Shown: piece after piece, positions 1 through 8,560 of the stretch
Layout: every line of letters starts with the position of its first letter
How positions within the stretch are numbered: position 1 is the stretch's first letter
Source: an uncultured Senegalimassilia sp.
Lineage (GTDB): Bacteria > Actinomycetota > Coriobacteriia > Coriobacteriales > Eggerthellaceae
Reading direction: 5' to 3'
Assembly: GCA_937925385.1 (NCBI GenBank)
Contig: CALEWN010000349.1
Coordinates: 1-27,377, forward strand
Length of the DNA: 27,377 nucleotides
Made by a program: the position numbers and the translations under genes
The notes under the pieces: generated by a model
Told to the model about the DNA's origin: nothing
The model's database searches: none
The model's input: the letters and a program-made list of their open reading frames with translations, nothing else

Positions 1-75
1 GTGCGCCGTGAGGGATTCGAACCCCCGACGTACTGATTCGTAGTCAGTCCCTCTATCCAGCTGAGGTAACGGCGC
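1..75 (-). tRNA. tRNA-Arg, anticodon ACG
   Basis: On the minus strand the sequence folds as a complete cloverleaf. The acceptor stem is GCGCCGT/ACGGCGC, the D stem CCTC/GAGG, the anticodon stem ACTGA/TCAGT with loop CTACGAA, and the T arm carries GGTTCGAATCC. Anticodon ACG lies at 39-41 (complement) and reads CGN arginine codons, normally after A34-to-inosine editing. The discriminator A and one C are visible at positions 2 and 1, so a genomically encoded CCA may continue outside the window. No integrase or duplicated tRNA end is seen nearby. Confidence 0.95.
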
Positions 76-95
76 ACATCGAAACAGCAACGAAT

Positions 96-124
96 ATTAT
101 GCGCGTATATAGGCGATGAGTCAA
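96..124 (-). promoter_or_regulatory. Promoter of tRNA-Arg
   Basis: Reading the minus strand, TTGACT (119-124) is followed after exactly 17 nt by CATAAT (96-101). Transcription would start about 14 nt before the tRNA 5' end at 75. Both hexamers are one mismatch from the sigma-70/SigA consensus, the best promoter match in the window. Confidence 0.7.
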
Positions 125-530
125 CACCCAATTTCGGCCAATATCAAATTTTTTGCGATTAGCGTCGCCAGGGGGGCGGCGAACAAAAAAAGGGGGGGTG
201 GAGGTGTGTTCGCGTTAGCCCTCGGGAACGCGGCGGGTTGTCGTGAAAACATCTCCGCCCCCTGGCGCTTGTCTATCCCGCGGCAGGCGGTGCGTCTCTG
301 CCTCTGGGCCGATGCGTTTGGTGGGACGCGCATGTCTTCGTCGTAGCTGCTTTCTGTGGGCTGCCGCCGGTATGCGCAAGGTATTGACGACTGCGCCTAT
401 GGGTCGACGTTATGCCTTCGTCGTCACCCGATCGCACCTCCTCCCTTGTTCGCTCAGCGCTTATGACCCTGAATCGGATATGCATCCGTTCTATAAGCCT
501 GAAATCTGAATGCGATCGGTCTCAAACATA
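125..530. other. Intergenic region without a supported gene
   Basis: Open frames here overlap each other on both strands, lack ribosome binding sites and have compositionally odd translations (Arg/Ala/Cys-rich), so none is called. The stretch contains an A7G7 run at 185-198 and a short imperfect repeat, ATGYCTTCGTCGT, at 330-342 and 412-424. I see no RNA gene or mobile-element remnant. Confidence 0.5.
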
Positions 531-560
531 AAGAAAGGACCCCGGTTGGGGTCCTTTCTT
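531..560 (-). terminator. Rho-independent terminator at the end of the pknB operon
   Basis: A perfect 13-bp stem (AAGAAAGGACCCC at 531-543, GGGGTCCTTTCTT at 548-560) closes a 4-nt loop. It lies 33 bases beyond the pknB stop codon. The A/T-rich foot of the stem gives a U-rich 3' side in either direction, so it could act bidirectionally. Confidence 0.85.
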
Positions 561-592
561 CGCGAGGCAAGCGAAAGGCGCTTGCCGTCGGT

Positions 593-2617
593 TTAGTAGC
601 TGGAGCTGCTGCCGCCGTTGGTGGTGGAACCGCCGTTGGTGGACGATTCCGAGCCGCCGTTGGTGGAGCTGCCGTTGGAGCTGCCGTTGGTGGAGCTGCC
701 GGAGCCCGTGCTGATAACCAGATGAACGGTCTTGCCGGGATCGAGCTCGCTACCGGCGGTGGGCGTCTGGCTGATGACGCTGCCCGAGGTGACCGAGGTG
801 CTAGTCTGATACTCGGTGGTCACCTTAAAGCCCGCGTTGTTGAGCGTGGTCATGGCGCTGCCCTCGGACTGGCCGACGACGCTGGGAACGCTTACGGCCT
901 TGCTCTCCTTGCCCTTCGACACCACGATGTTGACGGTGCCCTCGGCCTTGAGCTTGCTGCCGCTGGAGGGCGTCTGGCTGATGACGACGCCCTCTTCGAC
1001 GGTGTCGGAGTACTGCTGGTCGACGGTGACGTAGAAGCCGGCGTTGTTCAGGGTTGCGGTGGCGCTGCTGCGGGTCTGGCCGACGACATCGGGCACGCTG
1101 GTGCCCTCGGAGCCGAGCGACAGATAGTAGGTGACCACGGTGTCCTTGGCAACCTTGGAGCCTGCGGCGACGTCCTGACGTGCGATGCGGTCCTTATCCA
1201 CGCTGTCGGAGTATTCCGCAGTGCCGGCTTTGTACTTCAAGCCGTTAGCCTGAAGCAGTTTCTTAGCCTCATCTGCGGTTTTGCCGACTAGGTCGGGAAC
1301 CTCTATCTCCTGTGTGCCTTGCGAGACGGTCAAGTTGATGGTGGAACCCTTCGCCTTCTTGGCCTTGGCGGCGGGGTCCTGGCTGATGACCTTGCCGGAT
1401 TCGACGCTCTCGGAGTAGGACTGCGTGACGTTGCCAACCTTGAAGCCGGCGGACTGGATGGCCGTCTTCGCCTGGTCGAGCGTCTGTCCGGTGACGTCGG
1501 GGACCTCGATCTGCTCGCCGGAGCTGTTGCCGCCCAGGGCGAACGCGGCGATGGCGACAAGCGCCACCACGGCGGCGATGGCGGCCATTACCGCGGCAAC
1601 CTTCTTGCCCTTTTTCTTCGGAGCGGTGTTGTCCGACATGTACGAATGGTTCTGCGAGCTGCCGCCGTGCTGGTTGGCGCCGCCCACCGCGGGCATGACT
1701 GCGGTGCCGTCGGGCATGGGGCCGATGTTGGGCACGCCGCCCATGATCTGCGTTTGCGCACCGGTGAAGCCCGCGCCCAGGGCGACGGGTCGGCCGGCCA
1801 GGTAGTCGTTCAGGGCCGAGCGCATGTCCTTGGCGGTGGCGAAACGCTCCATTGGGTTTTTCGACATGGCCTTGAGGATGATGGCCTCAAGGGAGGGGTC
1901 GATCTCGGGGTTGAGCTCGCGCGGCGGCACGGGCTCGTCCTGCACCTGCTTCATGGCGACGCTGACCGCGTCGGGGCCATCGAAGGGCAGCTTGCCCGTG
2001 GCGGACTCGTACAGCACGATGCCCAGCGAGTAGATGTCGCTGGCAGCGGTGAGTTCCTTGCCCTGAGCCTGCTCAGGGGAGATATAGTGCGCGGTGCCCA
2101 GCACGCTGGAGGTCTGCTCCTTGGTGGAGTTTTTCGCACGTGCGATGCCGAAGTCCATGACCTTCACGTTGCCGTCGGGCTGCACCATGATGTTCTGCGG
2201 CTTGATGTCGCGATGGATGATGTCGAGGCCGTGGGCGACGGAGAGCGCCTGGCACACCTGGCTGCCGATCTCGGCGACCTTGCGCTGGTTGATGGCGCCG
2301 CGCTGGTTGATGGCGGTTTTCAGGTCAGAGCCGCGCACGTACTCCATGACGATGTAGTACGTGCCCTCGTCCTGACCCCAGTCGTACACGTTGACGATGT
2401 AGGGGCTTTGCAGGTTGGCGGCGCTTGCGGCTTCTTGCTTGAACCGTTGCGTGAAGCTTTCGTCCGCGGCATATTGGGGCAGCATGACCTTCACTGCCAC
2501 CAAACGACCCAAGACGTTGTCCTGCGCGCGGTACACCTCGGCCATGCCGCCGATGCCGATGCGCTCGGTGATTTGGTAGCGGTTGTTGAACACCCTGCCG
2601 ATCATGTTTCCGGTCAC
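593..2617 (-). CDS. pknB: PASTA-domain Ser/Thr protein kinase (PknB/StkP family)
   Basis: This membrane Ser/Thr kinase is expected to sense muropeptides or lipid II and to phosphorylate cell-wall and division proteins. The kinase domain covers about residues 14-275, with glycine loop GIGGMAEVY (21-29), Lys43, HRDIKPQN with catalytic Asp137, DFG at 155-157 and SPEQ for the APE motif. A Lys-rich stretch precedes one membrane helix (about 340-362). Four extracellular PASTA domains follow, each opening with a VPD/VPS-hVGQ-like motif, then a Ser/Asn/Gly-rich tail of about 35 residues. The start is GTG at 2617, seven bases after an AAAGGAG ribosome site. It is the last gene of the cluster and ends just before the terminator at 531-560. 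The domain order matches mycobacterial PknB, so family assignment is secure; substrates are unknown. Confidence 0.95.
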   Translation of the reverse strand: MTGNMIGRVFNNRYQITERIGIGGMAEVYRAQDNVLGRLVAVKVMLPQYAADESFTQRFKQEAASAANLQSPYIVNVYDWGQDEGTYYIVMEYVRGSDLKTAINQRGAINQRKVAEIGSQVCQALSVAHGLDIIHRDIKPQNIMVQPDGNVKVMDFGIARAKNSTKEQTSSVLGTAHYISPEQAQGKELTAASDIYSLGIVLYESATGKLPFDGPDAVSVAMKQVQDEPVPPRELNPEIDPSLEAIILKAMSKNPMERFATAKDMRSALNDYLAGRPVALGAGFTGAQTQIMGGVPNIGPMPDGTAVMPAVGGANQHGGSSQNHSYMSDNTAPKKKGKKVAAVMAAIAAVVALVAIAAFALGGNSSGEQIEVPDVTGQTLDQAKTAIQSAGFKVGNVTQSYSESVESGKVISQDPAAKAKKAKGSTINLTVSQGTQEIEVPDLVGKTADEAKKLLQANGLKYKAGTAEYSDSVDKDRIARQDVAAGSKVAKDTVVTYYLSLGSEGTSVPDVVGQTRSSATATLNNAGFYVTVDQQYSDTVEEGVVISQTPSSGSKLKAEGTVNIVVSKGKESKAVSVPSVVGQSEGSAMTTLNNAGFKVTTEYQTSTSVTSGSVISQTPTAGSELDPGKTVHLVISTGSGSSTNGSSNGSSTNGGSESSTNGGSTTNGGSSSSY

Positions 2618-2692
2618 GTTTGAACTCCTTTAGGTCACATGCTGGGCGGAATTTCGAGTAAATCCCATAGTACCCCGCTCAGCATCGTTTTT

Positions 2693-2977
2693 CTACAATA
2701 GCCCCTGAACTTCCAAAGCTGTTTGCAAGATGTCATGAGCCTTCTGGGTGCCCACGCCTTCGTCGCCGTCCTCGATGACCACGGCAACCACCACGCCGGC
2801 ATTGTCGGCGGGCGCCATGCCCACGAACCAGCTGTCGTTGCTGTTGGCCTTCTCGGCCGTGCCCGTTTTGCCCGCCACTTCCACGCCGTTGATCTGCGCG
2901 GCGGTGCCGGTACCTTGCTTAACAACGCCCTTGAGGATCTCGCGGACGCGCTTTGCGGTGTCTGCGCTGATGGGGTT
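2693..2977 (-). pseudogene. Displaced 3' end of the PBP transpeptidase domain (out of frame with its gene)
   Basis: This frame has no plausible start but reads on from the SEDS-PBP gene: it begins with residues NPISADTAKRV at 2977 and contains the catalytic KTGTAE motif (KTG codons at 2861-2869) followed by the NDSWFVG segment usual after KTG in class B PBPs. It ends with TAG at 2693-2695, 75 bases before the pknB start. It supplies exactly the part of the transpeptidase that the main frame lacks, so it is the same gene shifted by one base. Confidence 0.85.
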
Positions 2978-5471
2978 GCGCCGTGAAGCTGCGCTGGCCG
3001 TTGGCGTTGTACACGCCGTCCACCAGGTAAGGCTTCATCTCGACGCCATCGTTGGCGATGGCGCTTCCCACCATGGCCATCTGTAGCACGGTGGCCTGCG
3101 GGCCGGCCGGGCTTTCGTGGTTCATGGGGTTCACCGGCTCGCCGGCGGCGGCCCAGGCGGTTTCCCATTCGGTCATCTCGCTCGGGTCGGCCATGAGCGA
3201 CGTGTACATGACGATGGGGAAGTCCAGGTCCTGGTTGAACCCGAAGCGCTCGGCGCCTTCCACCAGCTTATCGGCGCCCATCTGTACGCCCAGCTGGCCG
3301 TACACGGTGTTGGCCGACCACCACGTGGCCTGCTCGAGCCTCTGCGTGCCGTAGCTGGTCTTGTTGAAGTTCGACACGCTGGCGTTGCCGATGGTGATGG
3401 TGCCCGGCGAGGAGAACGTGGTGGACTCGCTTGCCACATCGTCTTCGATCGCCGTGGCCAGGGTGACCATCTTGAACGTGGAGCCCGGAGCGTACAGCGT
3501 GCCCGTTGCGCGGTTGATCAACGAGGTGTCGGACGTGTCGGAGTTCGCCTGTGCGATCACTTGCTCGAAGTCTGCGGCGTCGTAGGTGGGCGCGCTTGCA
3601 AGCGCAAGCACGGCTCCGGTCTTCGGGTCCATGACCACCGCTGCGCCCTTGTTGCCGGCAAGCGCGTCTTGGGCGGCCTGCTGGATTTTCGAGTTGATGG
3701 TGAGCGTGACATCGTTGCCGGCGGTGCCCACGCCCGCCATGTCGTTGAGCACGTCGGTCCAGCTGGCGAAGCTCTCCTGGCCCTTCAAGGTTTCGTTGTA
3801 CGAGGCCTCGATGCCCGAGGTGCCGTACTGCTGCGACACGTAACCGACCACGTGGGTGGCCAGGTCGCCGGCGGGGTAGATGCGATCGTAGCTACCATCG
3901 TCGTCCATGGCGCTGCGCGCCAGCACGATGCCGTCGTAGGTGGAGATGGTGCCGCGTTCGCTCTTCGCTTCCTTGGCGAGTGTGTGGTTGTTGCCCGGCA
4001 TGGTTTGGTACGAGTCGGCCTGCACCACCATGATCATGGTGAGGTTGGCCACCAGCAGGGCGAACAGCGCGCTGCACAGCAGCATGCCGTTGGTCAGGCG
4101 CTTGCCCAGGCTGATGCGGCCGAGCACGCTGTTGGAGTGCAGGCTGGAGGTGGTGCCGTTGAGCATTTCGGTGCCCACGCCCGTGGCCTCGTCGCCCGCG
4201 CGCAGCAGGAAGCCCACGATGATGAAGCTGCCCAGGAGCGAGGAGCCGCCTTGGCTGATGAAGGGCAGGGTAAGGCCGGTCAGCGGGATAAGGCGCGTGA
4301 CGCCGCCCACGATGATGAACGCCTGCAGCACGATCATGCCCGTCAGGCCCACGGCCACGAAGCTGGACACGTCGGACTTCGCGCGCGCCGCGGTCAGGAA
4401 GCCGCGGATGGCGAAGCACAGGAACAGCAGCAGCACGCCGGCGGCGCCCAGAAGGCCGATCTCCTCGGCGATGTCGGCGAAGATGAAGTCGCTTTCCACG
4501 ACGGGAATGGCGCTGAACGCCTCGGTGCCGCCCGCAAGGCCGTTGCCCAGGCCCACGCCGAACAGGTCGCCGTCGGCGATGGAATAGAGCGCCTGGCACA
4601 GCTGGTAGCCGGTGTTCTGCGCATCGGAGAACGGGTCGAGCCAGGTGTTCACGCGCACCTGCACGTGGCCGAAGGCCGCATAGGCCGCAACGCCGCCCAC
4701 GGCGATAAGGCCCAGGCCCACCACCAGGTAGAACTTCTTCCCCGTTGCCACATAGAGCATGAGCAGGAACACGAAGAAGAACACCATGGCGCTGCCCAGG
4801 TCCTTCTCGAACACCACGATGACCATGGCGACGCCCCACATGAGCAGAAGCGGCAGCAGCGATCGGATGTCGGGCAGGTGGAACGGGCCCATGCGCACGG
4901 TGAACACGGACAGCAGCTCGCGGTTCTCGGCCAGATAGCTTGCCATGAACAGCACGATGACGATCTTGGCGATCTCGCCGGGCTGGAAGGAGAAGCCGCC
5001 GATGTGCAGCCAGATGCGGCTGCCGTAGATCTCCTGGCCAAGGCCGGGGATCATCGGCGAGAGCAGCAAAAGGATGCCCACGAGCATGAGGGTGTATTTG
5101 AAGTTCGCGATCTTATCCAGGTTGCGGAACAGCGCCAGCACCACGATCATGCAGGCCACGCCCACGAATAGCCAGACCACCTGGCCTTGCGCCATGTTGG
5201 GCGCGTCCGTGAACGGTGCGATGCGCGTGATGAAGGCGATTCCGATGCCCGATAGGCCGAATGCTAAGGGCAACAGGGCAGGGTCGGCGCCGGGGGCAAG
5301 CTTGCGCACGGCAAGATGGGCCACCACGAAGGCGGCGAAGATGCCGATGGGCACGCTCAGCGAATCGACGTTGACCTGCTGGCCTTCCGTGATGGCGATC
5401 ATGACGAACAGCAGGGCGACGACCGGGGCCGCCACCAGCAGAAGGACGAGTTCTATGTTGCGACGGGACAT
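2919..5471 (-). CDS. RodA/FtsW-type SEDS glycosyltransferase fused to a class B penicillin-binding protein, frameshifted near the 3' end
   Basis: The first ~430 residues form a multi-pass SEDS protein (RodA/FtsW) that polymerises lipid II into glycan strands. A second membrane helix at about 456-480 opens a class B PBP that cross-links them. In mycobacteria rodA and pbpA are separate adjacent genes; here they are one frame. The transpeptidase shows SxxK (Ser664-T-F-Lys667) and SxN (Ser719-A-Asn721). The third motif, KTG, is missing from this frame: the frame changes near 2978 and reading continues into about 11 unrelated basic residues to the stop at 2919. One extra base (C at 2978) or two missing bases would explain it; repaired, the protein has about 925 residues and ends at 2693. 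ATG at 5471 follows an AGAGG site, 6 bases after pstP. A sequencing error and a real mutation cannot be told apart here. Confidence 0.85.
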   Translation of the reverse strand: MSRRNIELVLLLVAAPVVALLFVMIAITEGQQVNVDSLSVPIGIFAAFVVAHLAVRKLAPGADPALLPLAFGLSGIGIAFITRIAPFTDAPNMAQGQVVWLFVGVACMIVVLALFRNLDKIANFKYTLMLVGILLLLSPMIPGLGQEIYGSRIWLHIGGFSFQPGEIAKIVIVLFMASYLAENRELLSVFTVRMGPFHLPDIRSLLPLLLMWGVAMVIVVFEKDLGSAMVFFFVFLLMLYVATGKKFYLVVGLGLIAVGGVAAYAAFGHVQVRVNTWLDPFSDAQNTGYQLCQALYSIADGDLFGVGLGNGLAGGTEAFSAIPVVESDFIFADIAEEIGLLGAAGVLLLFLCFAIRGFLTAARAKSDVSSFVAVGLTGMIVLQAFIIVGGVTRLIPLTGLTLPFISQGGSSLLGSFIIVGFLLRAGDEATGVGTEMLNGTTSSLHSNSVLGRISLGKRLTNGMLLCSALFALLVANLTMIMVVQADSYQTMPGNNHTLAKEAKSERGTISTYDGIVLARSAMDDDGSYDRIYPAGDLATHVVGYVSQQYGTSGIEASYNETLKGQESFASWTDVLNDMAGVGTAGNDVTLTINSKIQQAAQDALAGNKGAAVVMDPKTGAVLALASAPTYDAADFEQVIAQANSDTSDTSLINRATGTLYAPGSTFKMVTLATAIEDDVASESTTFSSPGTITIGNASVSNFNKTSYGTQRLEQATWWSANTVYGQLGVQMGADKLVEGAERFGFNQDLDFPIVMYTSLMADPSEMTEWETAWAAAGEPVNPMNHESPAGPQATVLQMAMVGSAIANDGVEMKPYLVDGVYNANGQRSFTAQPHQRRHRKARPRDPQGRC

Positions 5472-5477
5472 GATGCG

Positions 5478-6695
5478 CTACCTCTGCGTTCCCGCGCCGG
5501 TTTGCGATGCGACGGCAGGCGCGTTCGCGGCGGCGTCGTTGGTGGTGGCGGTGCTTGCCTGCGTGGACGCGGCCTGCTCCGAGCCTTCCGGCTTGCTGTG
5601 CTGGGCCGCTTCCTCGCGATATTGCTGCACCAGGTCCCGTGCGGCGTCCATGTTATCCACGCGGATGCCCTCTTGCAGGCGCGTGGCCGTGCCCGGTTGC
5701 AGGCTGTCGACGCTCACGTCGGTGACTTCCTGTTGCTTATAAAGGGGCATGCCCAGGAAATCGGCGGGAACGCCCTCGTAGACGGCAACCTTGCCGTTGT
5801 CTTCGCCCAGGTACGCGGTGGTGTGGAGCCATGTGTGAACGCCCCATGCGCCGCCGCCCAAGATAGCCAGGAACAGCACGAGCACCAGCGCCACGGAGAA
5901 CTTCGTCTTGCGCGCCAGCTTGCGGCGGCGCTTCTCGGCGAATCCGGTGACGTTGGAGACGATGACGGTGACGTTGTCGTGGCCACCGGCGGCGATAGCC
6001 TCGTTGACCAGCTGCGATGCGCAGCGTTGCGGGTCGGGCACGCGTCGCATGACGGCTTCGATCTGCTCGTCCTCGATCATGGACGATAGGCCGTCGGAGC
6101 ATACGAGCAGGCGGTCGCCCGTTTCGACGTTGATTTCGTACATATCGGGGCGCGTGTTGGGGTCGGAACCGAGCGCGCGCGTGATGACGGAGCGCTGCGG
6201 ATGATGCCGCGCCTCCTCGGGGGTGAGCTGGCCGGCCTCGATCATGTCGGCCATAAGGCTGTGGTCGCGCGTGAGCTGCTGCAGCTTGCCGTGATGCAGC
6301 AGGTAGGCGCGCGAGTCGCCGACCTGCGCGATGACGAGGCGCTCGTTTTCCAGCATGCAGGCGGTAAGGGTGGTGCCCATGCCGTCGCGGCCGCGCCCGT
6401 CGCGCGCCGCGCGGATGATCTCGTGGTTCGCTTCTTCGACGGCGTGCTCCAGGACGGCGGCGTCGAGGTCCTTCGGGGCCAGTTCGGCCAGCACGTTCAC
6501 CGCTATCTCGGAGGCTACCTCGCCTGCGGCGTGGCCGCCCATGCCGTCGGCGACGGCGAACAGCGGCGGGGCCACTACAAGGCTGTCCTCGTTGTGGTCG
6601 CGCACGCAGCCGACGTCGGTTCGGCTTCCGAACGTGGTGACGGCGCCTTTGCGCGTGCGTTGAGTGGAACGGTAGGAACGTTTATCACGGGACAT
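5478..6695 (-). CDS. pstP: PP2C-family Ser/Thr protein phosphatase (PstP)
   Basis: This metal-dependent phosphatase removes phosphates from Ser/Thr placed by PknB-type kinases. The N-terminal PP2C domain (about residues 20-250) has the metal-binding motifs: RDHNED at 32-37, ADGMGGHAAGE starting at 49, then GMGTT, GDSRAYL, CSDGLSSMI and the closing GGHDNVTVIV. A basic stretch and one membrane helix (about 266-285) follow, then an external region of about 120 residues ending in a low-complexity Ala/Thr/Ser tail. This matches mycobacterial PstP. Its ATG overlaps the fhaB stop in a TAATG junction, which suggests translational coupling, and the SEDS-PBP gene starts 6 bases after its stop. Kinase, phosphatase and readers are therefore made together. 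Confidence 0.94.
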   Translation of the reverse strand: MSRDKRSYRSTQRTRKGAVTTFGSRTDVGCVRDHNEDSLVVAPPLFAVADGMGGHAAGEVASEIAVNVLAELAPKDLDAAVLEHAVEEANHEIIRAARDGRGRDGMGTTLTACMLENERLVIAQVGDSRAYLLHHGKLQQLTRDHSLMADMIEAGQLTPEEARHHPQRSVITRALGSDPNTRPDMYEINVETGDRLLVCSDGLSSMIEDEQIEAVMRRVPDPQRCASQLVNEAIAAGGHDNVTVIVSNVTGFAEKRRRKLARKTKFSVALVLVLFLAILGGGAWGVHTWLHTTAYLGEDNGKVAVYEGVPADFLGMPLYKQQEVTDVSVDSLQPGTATRLQEGIRVDNMDAARDLVQQYREEAAQHSKPEGSEQAASTQASTATTNDAAANAPAVASQTGAGTQR

Positions 6696-7108
6696 TATGC
6701 AAACCTCACGCGAATGGCCACGTCGCCCACGTTGACGGTGTCCCCGTTACGCAGTGCGGTGGGCTCGTTGATGAACTGGCCGTTGACAGCCGTGCCGTTG
6801 GTGGACCCCAGGTCCTCCACGAACAGGTTCTGCCCCATGAGGCTGAAGCGGGCGTGCCTGCCGGACACGTAGCCCGCGCCGATGACGATGTCGGCCCCGG
6901 GGTTGCGGCCCACGATGACCGGGCCGCGCACCACGATGGATACGCCGCGCAGCTCCTTCGGGCCCTTTTCGACCGAAAGGCTCCACGTGCGCTCGCGTTT
7001 GCGCTGGCCGCGCACCGCTCCGATGCCGGTTTTCATGATGGCGAACAGGAACAGGTACAGCAGCGCGACGAACAGCAGGCGGATGAGAAGCAGCGCGTAA
7101 TCGATCAC
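6695..7108 (-). CDS. fhaB: FHA-domain membrane protein (FhaB/FipA type)
   Basis: A protein of 137 residues with an N-terminal membrane helix (about 4-27), a short basic linker and a C-terminal FHA domain. FHA signature residues are visible: VGRNPGADIVI, then SGRHARF and LGSTNGTAVNG. FHA domains bind phosphothreonine peptides; mycobacterial FhaB is a substrate of PknA/PknB and links them to division proteins, and its place between fhaA and pstP supports the same role here. The start is GTG at 7108 preceded by AGAGGATT. A 21-base gap separates it from fhaA, and its stop overlaps the pstP start. Confidence 0.92.
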   Translation of the reverse strand: MIDYALLLIRLLFVALLYLFLFAIMKTGIGAVRGQRKRERTWSLSVEKGPKELRGVSIVVRGPVIVGRNPGADIVIGAGYVSGRHARFSLMGQNLFVEDLGSTNGTAVNGQFINEPTALRNGDTVNVGDVAIRVRFA

Positions 7109-7129
7109 GGGGAATCCTCTCGCTTTCGC

Positions 7130-8293
7130 TTAGGCCAACGTGAAGACGAAGTTCGTGGAGCCCATTGCGATGTGGTCACCTTCGTTCAGCGGCTGGCTGG
7201 CGACGGCGCGACCGTTGACGTACGTGCCGTTGGTGGAGCCAAGGTCGGTGATGACCCATGCGCCCTGCGGGCTCAGGGAGATCTCGGCATGGCTGCGCGA
7301 CACGTTGATGTCGGGGATGGTGATGTCGTTGCGCGACTCGCGGCCGAGCGTGACGCGGGCGCTTGCCAGGTCGATGGCGCGGTTGGCGGCCGTGTCGATC
7401 AGGCGGGCGCGGGAAGCCTGCCGCGGCTGGGCGGGCTGCTGACCGGGCACGCCGGCGCCGGCGAACATCACGGTGTTAGCGGCCTGCTGAGGGGCCGCCT
7501 GAGGCTGCGGGGCGGCGGCAGCGGCCGCCTGACCTGCAGCGTAGCCGGCGGCGGCTGCTGCGGGAGCGGCGCCGGCGGCGTAGGCGTTGAACTGATCGAC
7601 CGCATTGGCTGCGGCCTGCTGGGCGGCAGCGTAATCGGGGGCTGCCGCTGCGGGCTGGCCCCAAGGCTCCTGCGCGGGCGCCTGATAGCCCTGGGCTTCC
7701 CAGCCGTTGCCGGCGGGAGCCTGCTGATAACCCTGGTTGCCGTACTGGTCATATTGGTCGTACTGATCGTACTGGTCGTACTGGTTGAAGCGCTGGTCGG
7801 GCATGGCTGCGCCTGCGCGGCCGAACTGCTGCGCAGGGTATGCGGCTGCGGCGCCGTAGCCGGCGTTGGCCCCGCCCAGGCCGTAGCGCTCCATCTCCTC
7901 GTTGCGCAGCTGGGAGATGATGGGCGCGGCGACGGCTTCGGCGATGATATCGAACTTGCCGTGCTTGAGGCCTTCGTCCACGATGAAGCGCACGAGCGGC
8001 TGGCCGTCCATGGTCAGGCCCTGCTCGGAAGCCTTCGCGGCCAGGTAGGTTTCCGTCTCACCCGCGAGCGTGGGGTAGTAGCCGAACAGACGGCGGTCGT
8101 CGTCGGGGTTGACCAGCACGGTGTAGAGCGTGGGGGCGTACTGCTTGCCGGCGCCGACCATCTTCTCGCGGCGCATCTGCTTTTCGGCTTTCTTGGCGAT
8201 CTGAACGGGGGAGATGGGGGCATCGAACATCTTGTCCGCCGTGCCCTCGAACGTGTCCTCCATTTTGCCTTCGAACTTCGAGAAGATGCCCAT
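7130..8293 (-). CDS. fhaA: FHA-domain protein with DUF3662 N-terminus (FhaA)
   Basis: This first gene of the envelope-signalling operon encodes 387 residues. About residues 1-120 form the DUF3662/FhaA N-terminal domain, beginning MGIFSKFEGKMEDTFEG. A long Gln/Ala/Tyr/Pro-rich disordered linker follows, with five near-identical YDQ units. The C-terminal FHA domain (about 305-385) has VTLGRESRNDITI, SRSHAEI and LGSTNGTYVNG. In mycobacteria FhaA binds phosphorylated MviN/MurJ and restrains peptidoglycan synthesis; the same adaptor role is inferred. I place the start at ATG 8293, six bases after AAGGAG; a TTG at 8308 lies upstream of that ribosome site and is unlikely. Confidence 0.92.
   Translation of the reverse strand: MGIFSKFEGKMEDTFEGTADKMFDAPISPVQIAKKAEKQMRREKMVGAGKQYAPTLYTVLVNPDDDRRLFGYYPTLAGETETYLAAKASEQGLTMDGQPLVRFIVDEGLKHGKFDIIAEAVAAPIISQLRNEEMERYGLGGANAGYGAAAAYPAQQFGRAGAAMPDQRFNQYDQYDQYDQYDQYGNQGYQQAPAGNGWEAQGYQAPAQEPWGQPAAAAPDYAAAQQAAANAVDQFNAYAAGAAPAAAAAGYAAGQAAAAAAPQPQAAPQQAANTVMFAGAGVPGQQPAQPRQASRARLIDTAANRAIDLASARVTLGRESRNDITIPDINVSRSHAEISLSPQGAWVITDLGSTNGTYVNGRAVASQPLNEGDHIAMGSTNFVFTLA
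7743..7787 (-). repeat. Five tandem 9-bp repeats in fhaA
   Basis: Five consecutive 9-bp units close to TACTGGTCG (plus strand) encode the repeated Tyr-Asp-Gln block in the FhaA linker. The units differ at only a few positions. The repeat is in frame, so gain or loss of units by slippage would change linker length without breaking the FHA domain. Confidence 0.8.
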
Positions 8294-8371
8294 TACCGCT
8301 CCTTGCAACGCTGTTCCATATCATGGCGGCGATAAGCCGCGAATTTACCGATGGTCCATCATGCCACAAAC

Positions 8372-8400
8372 ATAATGGCGAGATGGCGTCCTTTATGCAA
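8372..8400 (-). promoter_or_regulatory. Possible promoter of the fhaA-pknB operon
   Basis: On the minus strand TTGCAT (8395-8400) is followed after 17 nt by CATTAT (8372-8377). The hexamers match the consensus at 3 and 4 of 6 positions. The transcript would carry a leader of about 70 nt with a small GCGGC/GCCGC hairpin at 8326-8340. This is the only well-spaced pair I find upstream of fhaA, but the match is moderate. Confidence 0.35.
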
Positions 8401-8560
8401 TCGTCATTTTATTGTAAGCGGTGAAAGCAGGGAATCGCCAGGTGAAGCGTCGGGAAAGCGGGGGAGGAGTTCTGCGGCTCGGGAGCGGCGATAGCCGGGG
8501 TCCTTGCTGTGATGGTGTACCCTAGGCAGCGCTGTGATTTCAAGACCAAGGGGGTTCGCC

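Noticed and set aside
116..509. Short open frames between tRNA-Arg and the pknB terminator
   Set aside because: They overlap on both strands, lack ribosome sites and have non-protein-like composition.
1..530. tRNA-Arg as an integration site of a mobile element
   Set aside because: No integrase, repeated tRNA end or mobile-element gene is found in the adjacent sequence.
2960..2990. Programmed ribosomal frameshift in the SEDS-PBP gene
   Set aside because: No slippery heptamer, internal Shine-Dalgarno or strong downstream structure is evident; a mutation or sequencing error is simpler.
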